This document shows positions 30,711 to 44,165 of a DNA stretch of 64,000 nt, piece by piece. This DNA is from Clavelina lepadiformis (Eukaryota; Chordata; Ascidiacea; Aplousobranchia; Clavelinidae). The first letter of the stretch is position 1. Each line of letters begins with the position of its first letter. The notes under the pieces are model-generated. The model saw only the letters and a program-made list of their open reading frames with translations. It had not been told where the DNA came from and searched no databases. The stretch is taken from NCBI RefSeq assembly GCF_947623445.1, contig NC_135240.1:19964001-20028000 (forward strand), written 5' to 3'. A program made the translations under genes and the position numbers.

Positions 30711-33299
30711 GATTTTTAATAAATTTACTTGAATTAGCTTCTTCAATTGCACAGAAGTTTCATTTATCTAAGATGAAACTACTATGCTTGCTTTTATTTA
30801 AATACAAGTTTTATTCAAAATATTTTAATCACGCAAGGCAGTCAAAAATATACGCATAAGAGCACGATAAGTTGTTATTTGTTTATAACGAGCTCGACGA
30901 AATTAGATTCCTTCAGATAAAATGTTCTCGAGGTTTGCACACTTTAGTGCCAATAAACGCTATTAGCATTATTGAATGACTCTGACATAGCGGCAAGAAA
31001 ACTAATTCACAAAACGTCAATCTCCTTGGTGATGATGACTATAGATCTTTAATAAGCTTTTTTGGCTTCCAGCATGATGTAGGGTAATCCGGACACTCAG
31101 CGAAAAACAAAACTTATATCAGTTTTGCATCAGTCTTAGTCGACTGCTAAGCTGAATGTCGCACTTGTCACCTACTAGTCAAAACAAATAATGCGGATGA
31201 TATCCTAAAAACCTTGAAAAATCATAGCCAGAGAAGACGAGAATGATATAAGGTACCTGTACCGAATAAGGCTCACCTAACACTTTTTTGAAAATAACTC
31301 AAGAACCATAAATGAGAATAGACTGAAAAATCGTATTGTATTAGTGAGGGTATATGACTACAACATATTCAAACCACAATAACTGACAACCCCTCAAAAA
31401 ATTTTTATAAAGAAATTAAAAATTCCAAAAAATGGGCCTTATTAGGAGCATAGGCTCCTAATAAGGCCCACCAATTTTGTGAGTACAGTATTTTGATTCA
31501 AAACATAGTAATAGACAACATATAACATTATTAGAAATTTCACATTTTAAGTTGTACAAACATTTAAAAAGATTCCACTAGGCGCATCAAAGTAATTGCA
31601 ACAATTTGCCAACTGATGACTGGAACCACTCTTGAAGTCTGGACATCAATTAGCCAAGCATCTTGTATGAGCCTTATTAGGCGCATGTGGCATCCACGAA
31701 AAAAACGTCACATTTTTATCATCAGAAAAGTTTTAGCAAAAAAAAGTGCATTATCCTTTTCAATACTAAGTTGGTTGTTACATGAAAACTTCAGCCGGCA
31801 GACAACAGTTCATTTAACCGGCCAAATTCTCACTTACTTTTTTTTCTAAATTAACAAAACCACCTTAACTGCAAGTATCAAATTTTTGTTGTGCTCTCGC
31901 GAATCGGGTGATCACGTGACAAGGATGAAATCTGGTAAACCATCATGAATTTATATTAGTTTTTATGTAGGGACAAAATCTTTTATTTATTTGCACGGGT
32001 TTGCGAAATATGAGCAATGGGCCTTATTCGGTACAGGTACCTTACATGCAAAACAGTTAGAAAACTTCATGATTTCATGCAAGGTCTATGACGTTTTGTC
32101 TTATTTCTAAGGTTGTTTCTATTCCAACGGGATTTAATCTAGTTTCTACTTTAATAAACTTGATTTTTTGGTGTTTGCTCTAATGATAGCCTACATCTCC
32201 TAGCGGTTTATATATAAGCTTTTAAAGAAAGTTTAGAATAAAGCTTTATTATGAAAAGCACGTCCATTAAAGGCCAAATAGCTAAAATAATTTATACATA
32301 GGCCTACTTAAATAATTAATTGTTGTGGTATCCACCAACACGTCTGAGAACTAAACATTCTTTAGCCTTTTTTGCTCTGGTATTCGTTTTACATTTTAAT
32401 GAATTTGTGAAGAATGATGGCATCAGTCTAAAACAAAGTCTGTTATTTTATTAAAATTCATGGTAGGCAGCACAGCACTTAGAGCCTAATTTGATTAGCT
32501 TGCAAGCTACTTTACCTGTTTTTAAAATTAACATGGTGTTAGTTTTACCTCTCCACAGTTGCAATTGTAAGCCCAACCAGTTCATGTTTTGTTATGGGGA
32601 CTTTTTTAAAGTGTTAACTCACCGGCATATTTGTTGCAAATTCCGTCGCAGTGACCAGAAAAATAGACAAGCGGATAAAAATAGTGACAATGAGATTACG
32701 TTAAATTTACTGCTTTTAATTCAATCTCTGGTCCATCCTGATACCTAGATATTGGTCCTCCTGATATCAGGGTTCAAGATACAGGAATGCTGGATTCTTG
32801 GTCGTCGGAGCAATTTCATGCGGAACTATGTCACTTGGGGAAATTCATTGTTGACCCAATACAAATATAACGAATTAATTTTAGAAGAAGAACCAAATTT
32901 AAATTACGAAAAACGGCATAAGAAACACTTGGAGAATAAAAATTCCTGCAGGCTGTGCTATTTTCCTTTTACCTGCGACTTATACTTAAACCTGGCACTA
33001 ACAAAAACAGCATAGTAAAGACACAAGTGTAAGTTTACTTTATGTTTACCACCAACACCAAAACAAAGAAGTTTTGCAATATGCTACAAGCATTCTATAT
33101 AGTTTTCTTCCAAGAGCGAATTCGTTAACGTAAGGATAAAATCTGCATTTTGTGACGCAAGTAATTCTTGGCTGTTTCCAGTAACAGCTCAAGCTGAGTT
33201 TTTTACTCATCACAAGTGACAACAATCTTCTCTGTACGAAATCGCTACTTTCTCTCGTTGTAAACCAAAAACAATTTGACGGCAGAATGGATAAAGCAA
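30711..33299. other. Intergenic region between intelectin-like B and TYW1
   Basis: About 2.6 kb. It holds the 792-bp TIR element (31251-32042), the presumed promoter of intelectin-like B just above 30710, and the 3' UTR of TYW1 just below 33300. Plus-strand frames at 32491-32748 and 32752-33015 match no family I know. Confidence 0.5.
31251..32042. mobile_element. 792-bp TIR element with internal hairpin
   Basis: The left end AGGTACCTGTACCGAATAAG and the right end CTTATTCGGTACAGGTACCT are inverse copies of each other, extending about 25 bp. TA flanks both sides (31249-31250, 32043-32044), consistent with a TA target duplication. A perfect 17-bp inverted repeat (31433-31449 and 31454-31470, 4-nt loop) based on GGGCCTTATTAGGAGC lies inside, and the related word GAGCCTTATTAGGCGCAT occurs near 31667. 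There is no transposase frame, so this is a non-autonomous element or MITE. The superfamily is uncertain. Confidence 0.75.
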
Positions 33300-36200
33300 C
33301 TAGCATCCTTGACTAACTTTCTCTTTCCTTCTCCATCTTGTTTCTTCCGGATCAAATCCGCGTTCCTTAGATCCAATGACTGCCCAAGATGGGGTTTCAG
33401 CCATGTAATCTTCTGCTGTGAACAGCTCACCAGTAGCCTGGTAACGTTGGAAAAGTTCATGGAAGCGGCTGTAGTCAATCCACGTCTTCCACACACCATC
33501 TTTCGTTTTAAACTAAATTATCAAAGGATACTGTTACAAAAAAAATCAATCAAAAATTTCTATATACGGTAATCAAACAACTGCTTGGACAGCATGTAGG
33601 ATATCAATATACAGGACTTTGAACAACCTTTTTCTGAGCTAACAAAACACAATTTGAGTGTTCATGCTCGCATGCAATCTCATAACCATCCAATAATGCC
33701 TCCAACTGTCGAACAAAATATAAAACTTCTTCATGCCATGGTACATTCTGTAGCGTCAGTCCATCGCTGGACTTACTATCACCACAGTAAGTGACACCTG
33801 CAAGGGAACAGATAGCGGTCGTAGAGTTGCAGATATTGTGGGCGTGCCCATGATTTTCATTCATACTCGTCATCAAAACTTCAACTTATTAAAAAAGCAT
33901 TGAATTATAACAAGAACGTTGTAATACCTTTGATTTCAATAAAATCAGGATGGCCCAAAGAAACTAATTTGGCATAAGCTTCAATTTCTTCAGTATTCCA
34001 AGCTTTTACGAGAGTTAATCTATACACAGTTCGTTGTCCCTACAAAAACACCAACTTTGGTCTAAAGTTTTGTATACACTTTGTTTATGTTATTGTGTTT
34101 ACGATTGTATTTTGGCTGGTGGAATTCTGGCCAAAACGTTTTGTCACTGACCAAAATGTCAAATTGTTTGGTGGCGCGCAACGCAATATTAGTATTTTTA
34201 TGTTAACTAAGATACGATCCGTGGTGATGACTGTACTATGAGAAAACGTTGTAACCAGCAAGATGAAACAACAACAAAGAGTGCAGTCCACTACCTTAGC
34301 TGAGAGTGCTTTCAAACTTTCAATGAATCTAGGCCAAAAGTCCTTAAACAACGGTCTGTCAATCTTTTTCAATGAATCTTGCGTAGCAGCATCCACACTG
34401 ACATAAAGTTGTGTTACAGGAGTCAAGTTAGCAATTGCATCAGGAAATTGTGCATTGGTGACAAGAAATGATGAAATGCCCTTCAAACATTATTAACATA
34501 AGGGTTACATAGAAATTAATTCAGCTTGGTAACAATTAGTATTAGTTGCACATTTTTGGATAAAATTGATTTTTTCAAAATAAACCAAACAGTTATGTGA
34601 TACTTATGTTGTAGAAAAATGAAACTACATGGCACTATACATATTACCTGCAACACTTTGACATAAAATTAAACAGTGATTACAAAAATTTACCTTTTCA
34701 TGAAGCAAGTTTATAAATTCATTTATCTCTGGGTACATGATTGGCTCTCCAACCAATGAAAGAGCACAATGCTGGATAGAAAAGCCTTCCGCAAATCGAT
34801 CTGGTTTTACTCCGGGAACACCTTTTGAAGATGCGAAAAAGACAGAATAAGAATGAATGTCGTTTGGGAACAATACAATGTTGTCATTTTTTCACCACCT
34901 TTAAATTGCTTTATCATGTTATAATGATTTTCAACTGCTCCATTAATGATAACATCTGGTGAGTCTTGTTGCCATTTCCATTCTGTTCCGACTGGATTGG
35001 TATGATGCCTCCAGCAAAATACACATTTGTTTGCACAGGCAAGGCTCGGTGTCGTTTCCATGCATCTGAAACACCAATTGAGTCAAATAATAAGTACCAG
35101 ATCAATGGAAAAGTAATCCAATATTGGTTGTACGTAATGAAACCGGTAACTATTCTAAAATCATGCCAGTGGAAAAAAATTCAAGGATTACAAAAGCTGT
35201 TCTGATATGCCATTAAGCTATTAAAGAGCTTTGCTTCGCTTTTATGTCTCCAGCTAAGGTGTTGCTGGTTAAACCATTAACCATTTTTTAACATAAAATG
35301 TTGTAATACTTAACATTCTGCAATCATTCATGGTATACATGAAGAAATTTAAACTATTATGCACTTTATGTGTCTAAAACAAAATCGACAGTACATGTCA
35401 CAGTGTCTGCTGAAAAGAGAAAACTGGTTCCTATGATTTCAAAAAGGATAAAAACTGATTATGAATGTTTTGAGATCATTCAAACAGAGAATGAATTCAA
35501 ATTCGCCAGAAATTCAACAGCATTTTAATATTTTTTGGAAATATTGATGAAACCTATAAGGCCAAAGATACAACTAGGGTGACCAGATTGAGCCTTTTTA
35601 TGGCCAAAAAACAAAAATTTGGCCTTTTAGGAAGCGTATCACTATCACCTGTGACTTGCAATTCCATAAAATGTATGTTTGTAACAACCACCTCGTCCAC
35701 GTAGCATTGATTTTGTCCAACGACACAACTTTACACCAGAATGAGATCCAATTAGTCGATATCCTTTCAAAAACAGTGTGTCATAAGTTGTATGAAAATA
35801 ACATAGACACTTAATAAGTCAATGTATCTATCTAATCCCTGGAATATCCCTGTACCACTCTACTACAGTATATACCTTGTTTCGTTAAATTTTTTCTAAG
35901 TTCTGGTGTAATCATTTCTCGTGGTTCATTCTTCTGTCGCTTTTTGGCAACAACATTTGTTCCACCATTCACAATTGTTCTACAGGAACAAAATTTTTTT
36001 TTAAAAGATTCTACTTGGTGAAGCAAGACTAAAGGTGTAAAGTACAGAACATTTAAAACAATGTAGGTTACATGGTTAATCAATATTGGTATAGAATATC
36101 ATTGAATTAACGAAAGGAGACAAAAATGCGAAATCACTATGAAGGTTTTTAAAAATAAACAAGCAATAAAAACTGTGGTCTGTGTGTATAAATGAGAAGT

Positions 36201-39200
36201 TATACTTTTTCTTAAGTGGATAATGAGACATCGCCTCTCCAACATCCTCAACATCCACTAAACCATCATTATCCTCATCAGCATCACTTTCACTGTTACT
36301 GCCATCTGCATCAGTAGGATCCTGCACATACACACATATAAATATGTTCCATGAACTGTTATGACAACTAGTTGCTTGCAAACATTCTGAGGATACTGCA
36401 CTATTTAATAAAGACACAATTAATAAACTAGTAGTTGGTAAACCAAATTCAATGTGGATAAAATGGGGAATCTTTGAATGCAAGTTAAAAGAAAGTAATA
36501 TGTATCGTTAATCCCGATTTTGGGCTATTAGTTGCAGATCTCGGGATTTAACGCATTTTTTTATCTTTATGTGCAAGAGCGTATACATGAAAAATTAGTG
36601 TTGCAAGTAGCTCAACATTTAGTGTCACATAGCCGTAAGCATTACGTGATTTTTCCTACTAGCGCGTGCATTGTTTTATGATAATATTATTGTTGTTTAT
36701 TGGCAAAACAGATTTATATCAGAAGTAACTACTTAATATTGAATTTCAGTTTCACAAAATTCGCTTTTCTTTTCCACGGCAGTTGCTAGATATTTCTCAA
36801 AAAAATTTGTCTGTTGTAATAAACCGTTTTTCCATTAATTGTTGTTTTGTGTAAAAGATGAGTTGAAGAGTAAATAAAGGTTATTTACTATAGTCGTTAT
36901 TAACCGGACTTATTTTCTGACAAACATGTTTGGTGATAACATAGATTGGGTAATAATATAATTTGTACCAAACACTTGTAATAGCAGATCTGTTAGGTAA
37001 TTATTGTCAACACGTGCAACACTACAAACAATCAACGCTTCATTGAGTTATGGTATTTAAACACCTTAAGAGTTAGATAAAAAAAGAGAAGTTTTCTCGT
37101 AATTATGGTCATGTGATCAATTCTAATTTTTCCCCATTCCACAATAACTATAATTATTTCCACAAAATGTAAAGAAAATATCTTAACACAAAAAAATTAA
37201 GCAAGACCATGTGATTCTTTGAAGTACCCATAAATTGTATTATATCTCCTTATCATTTCATTGGATGTAATTGCCATTAAAAAGATATGTTGGAGACAAG
37301 ACTGATGTTGTTTCCCATCACCAAATATTGAAAGAAAGAAAAGATGAAGGAGTTAGTAATTGCAGAAAAGTGCTTATTTTTAACTGTTTTTATGGATTTC
37401 CCAAAAAGTACTCATGTGATACTACTTATAAATAAAAGATAGCGAGATTTTGTGAAACCCCACCCACATAATTTTGAGAAGAATAAAAATAGCACATACT
37501 AAACTGTTCTATTTTGATCAGTAATAAATAAAAAATAGCAATATTATCGTTGGAAATTATTTAAAAGATGCATTAAAAAATCAGTACAGCACTTACATTT
37601 ATGGTTAGATGCTTTATATGGCTGGTGTCATTGAATGCTTTTTGTTTCAGCAAGTAACATATTACATCAGTGATACTAGAACACCACGATCTACCAAACG
37701 TTAAAAAAAATATACTTACACTAAAAAAATCTATTTTGCTGTATGGCAATAATAACATAGATCAAAATGATTGGATAAAATGAGATGATAATAATGATAA
37801 AAAACTGTAGAAAGCAATTTTGCACCATTCAAATTGAAAAACAATAGGTACTTATACTAAAAAGATGCATTCAACCTTGCTTTAAGCAAGGACACGACTT
37901 ATATTCCTAAACGAAAACAAAAAAATTCCTCACTCAAAATCTGCTTTCTGATTGCCATGAATGCTCTGAGCAACATTATTGTCCCCTTCGGTAAAAGGAA
38001 ATATTCTTGATGCATTCAGTTTATGCAACCACTTATCAATACTTTTTCCAGCCTATTAAGATGAAGCAGTAGTTATGTCTATAATCATATAATTATAACA
38101 TCTGAAATACATTTCTAATTATATATATATATGTAAACAAATCCCAATTAAACAAAGATATTCAACGATTGAATATCTAAAACAACACAAGAAAAAAGTT
38201 GTCAAAATTATTCAGTGATAGTTATATATCTAAGCATCCCATACCATATTATAATGGTCAGAATACAATGAGTTTCCAAGGCCAAACACGGCATACTGCA
38301 TTCCAAGCAGAAGAGATTTTTGGATACGAAAGTCGTTGGATGCTTCATTCAACCACTGGCAGAACCATATTGCATCTTGTGGAGGTTTACCATCCGTATA
38401 TGTCGAGATCAGGAAAATATAAATTCCCTTTTCCTGCAAATATCATGCAAGTTTATTTTCATTTTTCAATTATAAATAACCAAAAAATGTATTTACACAG
38501 TGGGATCTAGTTATTCTGAAAATCATTAATGTGGAAATCTCACCATCTGACACAAATAATTAAGAAGCAAATTTCCTCCTATTCATTTAAATGTATAGTA
38601 CTGGTAGCCCATTATCTTAATTTAAAAACTTATCACTTGGATAGTGTTGGATAAATCACTTATCCAACATCTTGAGAGCATAATAACCCAGATTAATGAG
38701 ATCTCACTGTAAATAAAAATATACCAACCAGTGTGTTGCTAACAAAATTTTCTTCGGGATCAAAACTTCCAATGTTTTTCATGCGACAATCAAATCCATT
38801 AGAGCATAAAACAGCATGTAAGTGCTCAGCATAGGTTCTAGCAGTTCCTGTTTGAGTTCCATATAATATATGAACTTTCTTGACATCGGGCTCATTCCTC
38901 AAATCATCAACTTTTGTGTCATCCTGAAGGGTTATTAAAACACTAAATTTGAAGAATGTCATATATCTAATATTTTATAGCTATACCTAGCTATATTAAC
39001 TTTTCAATAGATTTCTTTTTTGGTCAATGTTATCGTATTTGCTTGTTTTATATCACATACTTTGTCAAGTAAACCAAGTAGAGCATTTAGCAAAATACCA
39101 GAGGATCTAATAATCTAATATGAGATAATAATCTAATACGGGGTAGTAATCTAATAAGAGGTAATCTAATACCAGAGGAGCTTTTCAGCAAAAGATTCAC

Positions 39201-39488
39201 TTTCATTTTAACAACTGTATGTTATGGTTATTCAAAGTACCGAGGCCTACCATACATGTTCAAATAATATTTAACTTGGCATTAAGAAGATACGATTATT
39301 AATAAAAAAATATACGATAAAACAGTTAATTAATATCAAGGAAAGAATTATATGAACATTGCAAGAACTTCTTTAGATTACAGACAGACTTTAACAGATA
39401 CCTTTTCTGTATTGTTTTTTGTCAGTTTCATCCACACAAAAGCAACAGCACAAACAAAAAATGATAACAAAATCCCAATAAGGAACAT
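33300..39488 (-). CDS. TYW1: TYW1: tRNA-4-demethylwyosine synthase
   Basis: Fourteen coding exons, in transcript order: 39402-39488, 38729-38923, 38245-38433, 37934-38052, 37597-37690, 36206-36321, 35876-35979, 35649-35763, 34899-35065, 34694-34821, 34295-34480, 33928-34039, 33628-33797, 33300-33512 (664 residues; human is slightly over 700). TYW1 condenses N1-methylguanosine at tRNA-Phe position 37 with pyruvate-derived carbons to make the tricyclic core of wybutosine. Visible in order: an N-terminal hydrophobic helix; a flavodoxin domain (YGTQTGTA, STYTDG, VFGLGNS); an acidic linker; a radical-SAM domain with the CANKCVFCW cluster (CxxxCxxC), GVPGVK, SLVGEPIMYPEIN, LYVSVDA and RPLFKDFW; and a wyosine-base C-terminal part with ACEHEHSNC and ERGFDP. 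The start codon at 39488 is preceded by an in-frame stretch back to an acceptor-like TTTTCAG at 39516-39522. Confidence 0.95.
36322..37596 (-). other. Longest TYW1 intron
   Basis: About 1.3 kb between the exons ending LTIN and starting DPTDADG. AT-rich, with a short inverted repeat TTAATCCCGA/TCGGGATTTAA near 36510-36550. No gene seen. Confidence 0.5.
39105..39178. repeat. Short tandem array based on TAATCTAATA
   Basis: Four imperfect units of roughly 17-20 bases (AATCTAATATGAGAT, AATCTAATACGGGGT, AATCTAATAAGAGGT, AATCTAATACC) in an intron of TYW1. Confidence 0.6.
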
Positions 39489-39925
39489 TGTCGAATCTTG
39501 AGCGTAACCTAAGATCTGAAAATAAATGAACATACAGCTTAACATACATAAATTATCACATTCTAATCAACACAGTACTTTAGCCTGTGTGGCGAATGCA
39601 ACTCTTTAACAAAAAAGCAACTAAATCCATCCACATGCAACGAAAAAGGTCAGTATCAGGCACATTTACCACTAGTTAGCAAATACTTACATTATACACC
39701 TTAATGCAAACTTGTTGAAAAGGGGGTGATTATTAATTATTAAAGGTTTTAAAATAAGTATCCCAGGTATTCTACAGCTGAAGTGGTGTGTTTTAAAATA
39801 ATTCAGAGGTTTCAAATTTTGGCCTATACTCGGGATGACACACAAATTGATGACAGAAGTATTTCCAGTCAATCAAAAGCGATTTTTTTATTTTAATACA
39901 ACTTTTGGTGTATCACAGTTTACGC

Positions 39926-40079
39926 CAGGGATGTCCAACCTTTTATTATAGTGGGCCGCATTGTCACTTGAAATAATTCAATGGGCCGCAGAACCTATTA
40001 AATTTCAAGAAAAATGGGTGCATAAAGTACATACTTTTGGAGTGAAAAGGACTAGCGGGCCGCAGGTTGGACATCCGTG
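39926..40079. mobile_element. hAT-type MITE, 154 bp
   Basis: The left end CAGGGATGTCCAACC and right end GGTTGGACATCCGTG are near-perfect inverted repeats. The perfect 8-bp target duplication GTTTACGC flanks it at 39918-39925 and 40080-40087. The GGGCCGCA word repeats inside both ends. An 8-bp duplication with CAGGG termini is diagnostic of the hAT superfamily. Confidence 0.9.
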
Positions 40080-42009
40080 GTTTACGCCATTCAGTTTGAT
40101 TGAATATGTCATTTCCTGATGAACAAAGTAGATAAGAGGTCAATGTAAGCGACAAATTGTGTGGCAAAAAATCAACAAAATTGATGTCCTCCTGATTCAT
40201 TCTAAATAACCATTTGCTAATTATGACCTAATCTCTAAGCTTTTTCCCACCTCAATTAAATCCAAGTTACTCAGCTACATTACTATGGAAATGAAAACGA
40301 TTTTGGCAGACCTTATATGCTAATCCATGGCAAATGGAAAGCAACCATGCTCTCGTTCCTTGATTGAAAAATATGTCTTCTGCAACTGGTACTTTTATTA
40401 AAAATAAATTTTTTGTTGTTAATTGTATGTCTTTAGAAAGCAAAAAAATTCTTGTTTGAACTTCGCTAAATTACCAACGGAAATAAAATTCAAATGATAT
40501 CTTTTATATTGTAGCAACCAGAATGGGTATCCATTATGTTTAAGGTAGGAAAGGAACTGGAAAACGAAGGGACTTTTTAGTTATCATTATGCCTTCACAT
40601 TAGAACGTAATTTTATTTTGACAATTTCAAATAAAGTAACAGTCTCAAAGTCGAACCAATATAACAAAAATGAGCTTTCTATAATCTTTTAAAAATGCTG
40701 CAAAATCACCGGGTAGGACCCAACAATTTTAAGACATCATATTTCTAAAAATGTACAAAATTTCACGTCAAACTTTTCAATGCAAGGTTCAACCATCCAT
40801 AGTGGAAAGAGCAGGCACCTGTACACATGAGATTCATCAACATGCACGTCAAAAATTTTTCTCATCATGCCAATTTACTATAAATAAACCAAGAACTAAG
40901 GCTTCAGTGCATGCCATCATGCCAAAATTGGCACCCACAATTTCACGTCGAAAAATGCCGGTGCCTTTCCAGTCGGGTTAATCGTGCTACATAACATATT
41001 AATTATGGAAAAGGTTAAAGTCCAGGTTGACAATTGACACTTTACAAAGTCAACTGCAGCCACTGCACATCACTTCCATTTTATTCTTTAAAAAAAATTT
41101 TTAATCAATGTTAACAGTAATCTAGGCTATATACTTTAGCCTAACATAAAACAGTAACCAACAAAATGCCATAACAGTTTGAGTGATTATCCATAATGGA
41201 AACTATGGCACCTGCAAGCATTAAATTCACCAATGTGCTCACTAAACTTTTTCAAAATCACGCAAATTTATAATAGACAAACAAGCAAAAGTTGGTTGCT
41301 TGAACAGCAATCTATAATAAATAAACAAAGGATGGAGGATCCAGTGCATGCCGTCATGTCAAAATTTGTGTCTTTGCACACACTATTTTTCATCGAAAAC
41401 TGCTGTGCTAACAGTCGAGGTGATTATTTCATCGAAGTGACTATTTCATTGTATGTAGGTAACGAAGTCTGTTGGTTTAAGATAAGTGGTTAGGAGAAAG
41501 GGTCATGCAAAAAGTTGATTTTAGCTAGCTTATTTAAGGTTTTATTGGAGCTAGATTTAAACTATCCAATAGATTTAGGTTAGGTTTGTAGGTTACTATG
41601 CTATAACATTTAAGTCAGGTTAACAAAAAACTGTGAAAAACAGCTTCGAACGTATGATTTTTTCCAGTGAAATAGTGGCAGCCTTATTTAATATAACCTA
41701 TTAAACAGAAAACGGGTCTGTTTTACTTTTGCACTACCACATCAACATCGAGTCTTGAGGAGTAAATCATAATTTCTTTTTTAGTACCTCATAACTCTTT
41801 CCTTCCATTCATGCCTTCAAGTCGGAGTGCAAAGGTTTAAGTATAAGAGACCCCAGAAAACATCAGAATTTAAGGTCACAGTCGTATTTAAAAATTATCA
41901 AATGAAATCCACCACAGCAAACCAAAGATATTTTGCTTAAGCTTCTGGGCTGTTATTATTTGTTTTTGTGATTATTCATATAGACGTATACCGGTAGTCT
42001 GTATAATGT

Positions 42010-43190
42010 TGCACGAATTTAGAACTGTTCATCAGGACCATTGAACAGGAGAAATTGCTAGGATATCGCTACTGCCTTACTCACGACTATTACAAGCTAC
42101 CAATATGATGGCTTGCAGTTATCTAATTCAAAAATAATTAATTTCGTCAAAATACAGCTAGGCCTATAGTGCATTCCTTCATAGGCTATACTTAGGACAA
42201 AACATAATTGCATATAGGAAAGCCTAAACCTTCTAAGCAAAGCTAGGCGAAAGCTGATCATCACTCATCATCAATCACAGCCTCAGCCTGGTGATGTAAT
42301 TGTGATGGGTTACAACATTTTACTTATTAGACATGAAAGTCACATTACACCATTGCATAAGGCCTACGCCTATCAACCACCAAAATTAAAACGACTTCAG
42401 CTACTTTGGGGTATTCCCTAATACAAAACTTAATTAATCTTGGTAAAATTCAGCACGTGTACGCAGTAAGGAAATCATATATTTCATGTTAGCTGGCGCT
42501 ATGCTTGTGGACACGATACATATACTGCAATGAACTTAAATAATTTTTAACGCATGGGCTGAACATGCACTTATCCAACCGTCTCACTTAAGCAGAGAAG
42601 TCTCCACAAACATCTTTATGTTAAATGACCGGTGGACTGGTATGGTATCATAATCTTTATCCTTTGGTAAAATTACACTATAAAAATATATCAAGTGTCC
42701 CACTGAAATGATGGCCTACAGTATTGACGAAGATCTTATATCATCTCTTACTCCATTGTTTTACCACATTTGGACTCCACTGCTTTCGCTTTTACCCTAA
42801 ACATATTAAACAAGATGATATACGGCTGCAAGATTTAACAACGTAGTTCCTCTCTTCTCCCACAATTGCGCTCGTATATTATTGCATTCAAATGGATTAA
42901 ACCAAGACTGCTTTGAAGGAACAGCAACGCCGAAAGCAATCCAGATGTTTCGGTCGATGACGATACCAGTACCACAACCATTTCATCGACAAAATCGGTG
43001 TGTTATGGTAGGCCCAATCTTTGTCCTCATCTTAAAATCTTAAACACGGCGATGAGTCCTCATCGCTCGAGCCACGGTTGCCCAGTCATAGCCGATCGTC
43101 AAACATTTTTTATATCAAATTGCCCAAACTGGAAACTGTTCACCAGAACCGCTGAACAGGAGCAAGCGTCGTTAACGCCTTGTTCAAGGG
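42010..43190. repeat. Cluster of SINE-like fragments
   Basis: GAACTGTTCATCAGGACC..GAACAGGAG at about 42022-42055 resembles GAAACTGTTCACCAGAACC..GAACAGGAG at about 43132-43165. The TATGGTA..CAATCTTT.TCCT block occurs at 42639-42667 and 43001-43030. The fragments are diverged and their boundaries are unclear. Confidence 0.3.
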
Positions 43191-44159
43191 CGTTGCAACG
43201 GTAGTGCTCTGGGTATCGAACACGGAACATGGGCCACATTATTGACTAATAGGCTAGTGATAGTCAATATTGCGTTTTTCCTGAAGATCAAAAAGCAAGT
43301 CAATATTTGATTAAAACACTTTTGAAGCGTTAAACTAAGATCAATATTATGTAAAAAAGAGGTTTCTGAAAGGTCAGTTTTTGGCATTTCTACTGTAAAA
43401 ATGTTGACAAGCACGTTGCCATGAGCGTTGGTGAATTTACCGCATTAAAATAACTTACGTAGGCCTATAATAGGCTACCCGACGCCTGACCCTCTGTGGA
43501 TTTTTCTTACCTCCAAGTTTAAGAGTGCTCTTTGAACGAGCGTTAATTTTAGAATGGCATGTTTTTCATCCAACGACAGAATTATACTAACTAACTCATC
43601 TCTTCTGTCTCATGGCCATTGTATAATAATGAATGTCGGAAAGCATATGAGCAATTAACTGTATTAAGTTTGCACTGAAAATCATGACAAATATTAATAA
43701 TAATAAATGAAAGGATACAAAATAATACAAATAAATCAAGAAAACTAATAAACTGCACCCCTAATAGCAGATGATGAAAAATTATGTTAAAAAATGGACA
43801 CCAGCGATCGGCTATTGCCATTGAAGGAAATGGAGATAACTTAGGCAAGTATACAATAAAAATCGACGTTGGAGTAATGATAAATAAAAAGACAAGACGG
43901 TTTGGTTGAACAATCGGTGGGTATAATAATGACATTTTTCATGATATACATATACGGCGATAATAATTAATCAATCAATAAAAGTATACTAGCAGTGCGG
44001 GAAGACATCAATGCTTTCAGCTTACATTTTATGGTCTTTTCTATTTTGAAAACTATGATTTGTGATTATTATTGCACAATAAAGCTGGCTGGGGCGTGAC
44101 GGAACAACAGTAAAGATCAGCAGCAATCACAGTCAAGAAATTAACATATGAAAAGATTG

Positions 44160-44165
44160 TTTATT
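44160..44165 (-). promoter_or_regulatory. Polyadenylation signal AATAAA (ANKFY1)
   Basis: TTTATT on the plus strand about 300 nt beyond the ANKFY1 stop codon (44465-44467). Confidence 0.5.

Noticed and set aside
32491..33015. Two adjacent plus-strand ORFs of 85 and 87 codons near the TYW1 3' end
   Set aside because: They lie in the 3' flank of TYW1 on the opposite strand with no family match and no splice sites joining them convincingly.
35570..35640. TAGGGTGACCAGATTGAGCC start resembling a hAT or MITE end
   Set aside because: No matching inverted end or target duplication found nearby, so only a possible fragment.
36506..36552. Short inverted repeat TTAATCCCGA/TCGGGATTTAA
   Set aside because: About ten-base arms with a long loop in a TYW1 intron; too weak to call a functional structure.
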